Source: JBLIOB01 sp047639575
Lineage (GTDB): Bacteria; Bacteroidota; Bacteroidia; Flavobacteriales_D; Parvicellaceae
Length of the DNA: 5,572 bases
Direction of reading: 5' to 3'
Assembly: GCA_047639575.1 (NCBI GenBank)
Contig: JBLIOB010000281.1
Span: 1-5,572 of the forward strand
A program made the position numbers and the translations under genes. Positions 5,054 through 5,572 of the stretch are shown here, in pieces (positions within the stretch are counted from its first letter, which is position 1; each line of letters opens with the position of its first letter). Under the pieces are notes generated by a model. The model was not told where the DNA came from. It saw only the letters and a list, made by a program, of their open reading frames with translations, and ran no database searches.

Positions 5054-5572
5054 TTATATTTTTCCATTTGGTTTCAAATTCAACTTCTGAAACCAGTCTA
5101 CATGAATTCCCAGGCCAAACTTAAAGCTAATCTCATTTAGTTTCAAGCTTGGGTTAGCCATCGTATTATGTCTTTGTGATTGATATCCTGTTTCCATGAA
5201 CATGTGGAAGTATTTCCCGGTGTAATAGTTGAATCCGAGCTGAATTGCCGCTAAAGGATCAACTTGTACTTCTTCATAACATTCGGTTCCATCTTCATGG
5301 TTTACCCGATCTATTTCTGAGATCCCTACGCCTATTTTCAAACCAACATATGGATCGAACCCTTTACCACTTCCCAAGTGATAGTTTAATCCAGCTAACA
5401 GCGAATGGTGATTAACCACATTATGATTTTCCGGGGTCTTTAAATTCCCAAGAAAGTAATTGGTTTCTCCCTCAAAAGACACTTTATTATCTATATAATA
5501 TTCTAAATCTCCACTACCATAAAAGCTAGAGAATGAAGCGTTACTTCCTAGCTTAAGGCCTAGTCCTGATCT
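5054..5572 (-). CDS. Outer-membrane beta-barrel protein, C-terminal part (runs off right edge)
   Basis: Only the C-terminal 172 residues are in the window. The frame is open without a stop to the right edge. A GTG at 5482-5480 could be taken for a start, but the upstream codons continue the same barrel pattern (GLGLKLGSNASFSSF, then DLEYYIDNKVSFEGETNYF). The gene therefore begins outside. The sequence alternates aromatic/hydrophobic and polar residues in strands of about ten residues with Gly/Asn turns, for example SLLAGLNYHLG, PYVGLKIGVGIS, AAIQLGFNYYTG, FHMFMETGYQ and ISFKFGLGIHVDW. This is typical of OmpW- or porin-like small barrels of the 'outer membrane protein beta-barrel' type. A loop contains a lone Cys (GTECYEEV). 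It ends in NLKPNGKI rather than the terminal aromatic seen in proteobacterial porins. It is convergent with the dehydrogenase gene, 18 bases apart. The ligand or role is unknown. Confidence 0.85.
   Translation of the reverse strand, partial: RSGLGLKLGSNASFSSFYGSGDLEYYIDNKVSFEGETNYFLGNLKTPENHNVVNHHSLLAGLNYHLGSGKGFDPYVGLKIGVGISEIDRVNHEDGTECYEEVQVDPLAAIQLGFNYYTGKYFHMFMETGYQSQRHNTMANPSLKLNEISFKFGLGIHVDWFQKLNLKPNGKI

Noticed and set aside
5480..5482. GTG as start of the outer-membrane barrel protein
   Set aside because: The frame upstream stays open to the window edge and encodes further beta-strand-like sequence, so the gene starts outside the window.

Overview
The window looks like chromosomal DNA from a member of the Bacteroidota, probably Flavobacteriia-like, although the order cannot be fixed from sequence alone. 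Four things point there. The gene order rplU-rpmA-serS is, from memory, common in this phylum. No Shine-Dalgarno sequences precede the start codons; the leaders are A/T-rich instead. Two candidate promoters fit the Bacteroidota pattern (TTTG or a near match, about 19-20 bases, TAnnTTTG or TAnnTTTA). Base composition is AT-rich, and the window carries several lipoproteins and an outer-membrane barrel.

Positions 1-3075 hold a minus-strand block. A good promoter at 3045-3075 drives rplU (L21, with an unusual C-terminal extension) and rpmA (L27). A hairpin terminator follows at 2056-2093. Next come serS (seryl-tRNA synthetase), a small lipoprotein of unknown function, and the N-terminal 55 codons of an exported TPR-like protein. 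That last gene starts on a TTG touching the stop codon of the lipoprotein gene and runs off the left edge.

Positions 3129-5035 are on the plus strand. A divergent promoter at 3129-3160 drives a short lipoprotein with one heavy-metal-associated (HMA) domain whose metal-site motif reads CxxxC rather than CxxC. A very strong terminator follows (3695-3730). Nine bases after its T-tract an aldehyde dehydrogenase begins. This enzyme has all expected catalytic residues but a short N-terminus.

From 5054 to the right edge, convergent with the dehydrogenase, lies the C-terminal part of an outer-membrane beta-barrel protein. Its reading frame stays open to the edge.

Most of the window is ordinary housekeeping plus envelope genes. 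I see no mobile element, CRISPR array, tRNA or rRNA, and no convincing new multi-gene system. The points most worth a second look are the Rho_N/SAP-like tail on ribosomal protein L21, the CxxxC HMA lipoprotein, and the two places where a terminator sits almost on the start codon of the next gene.
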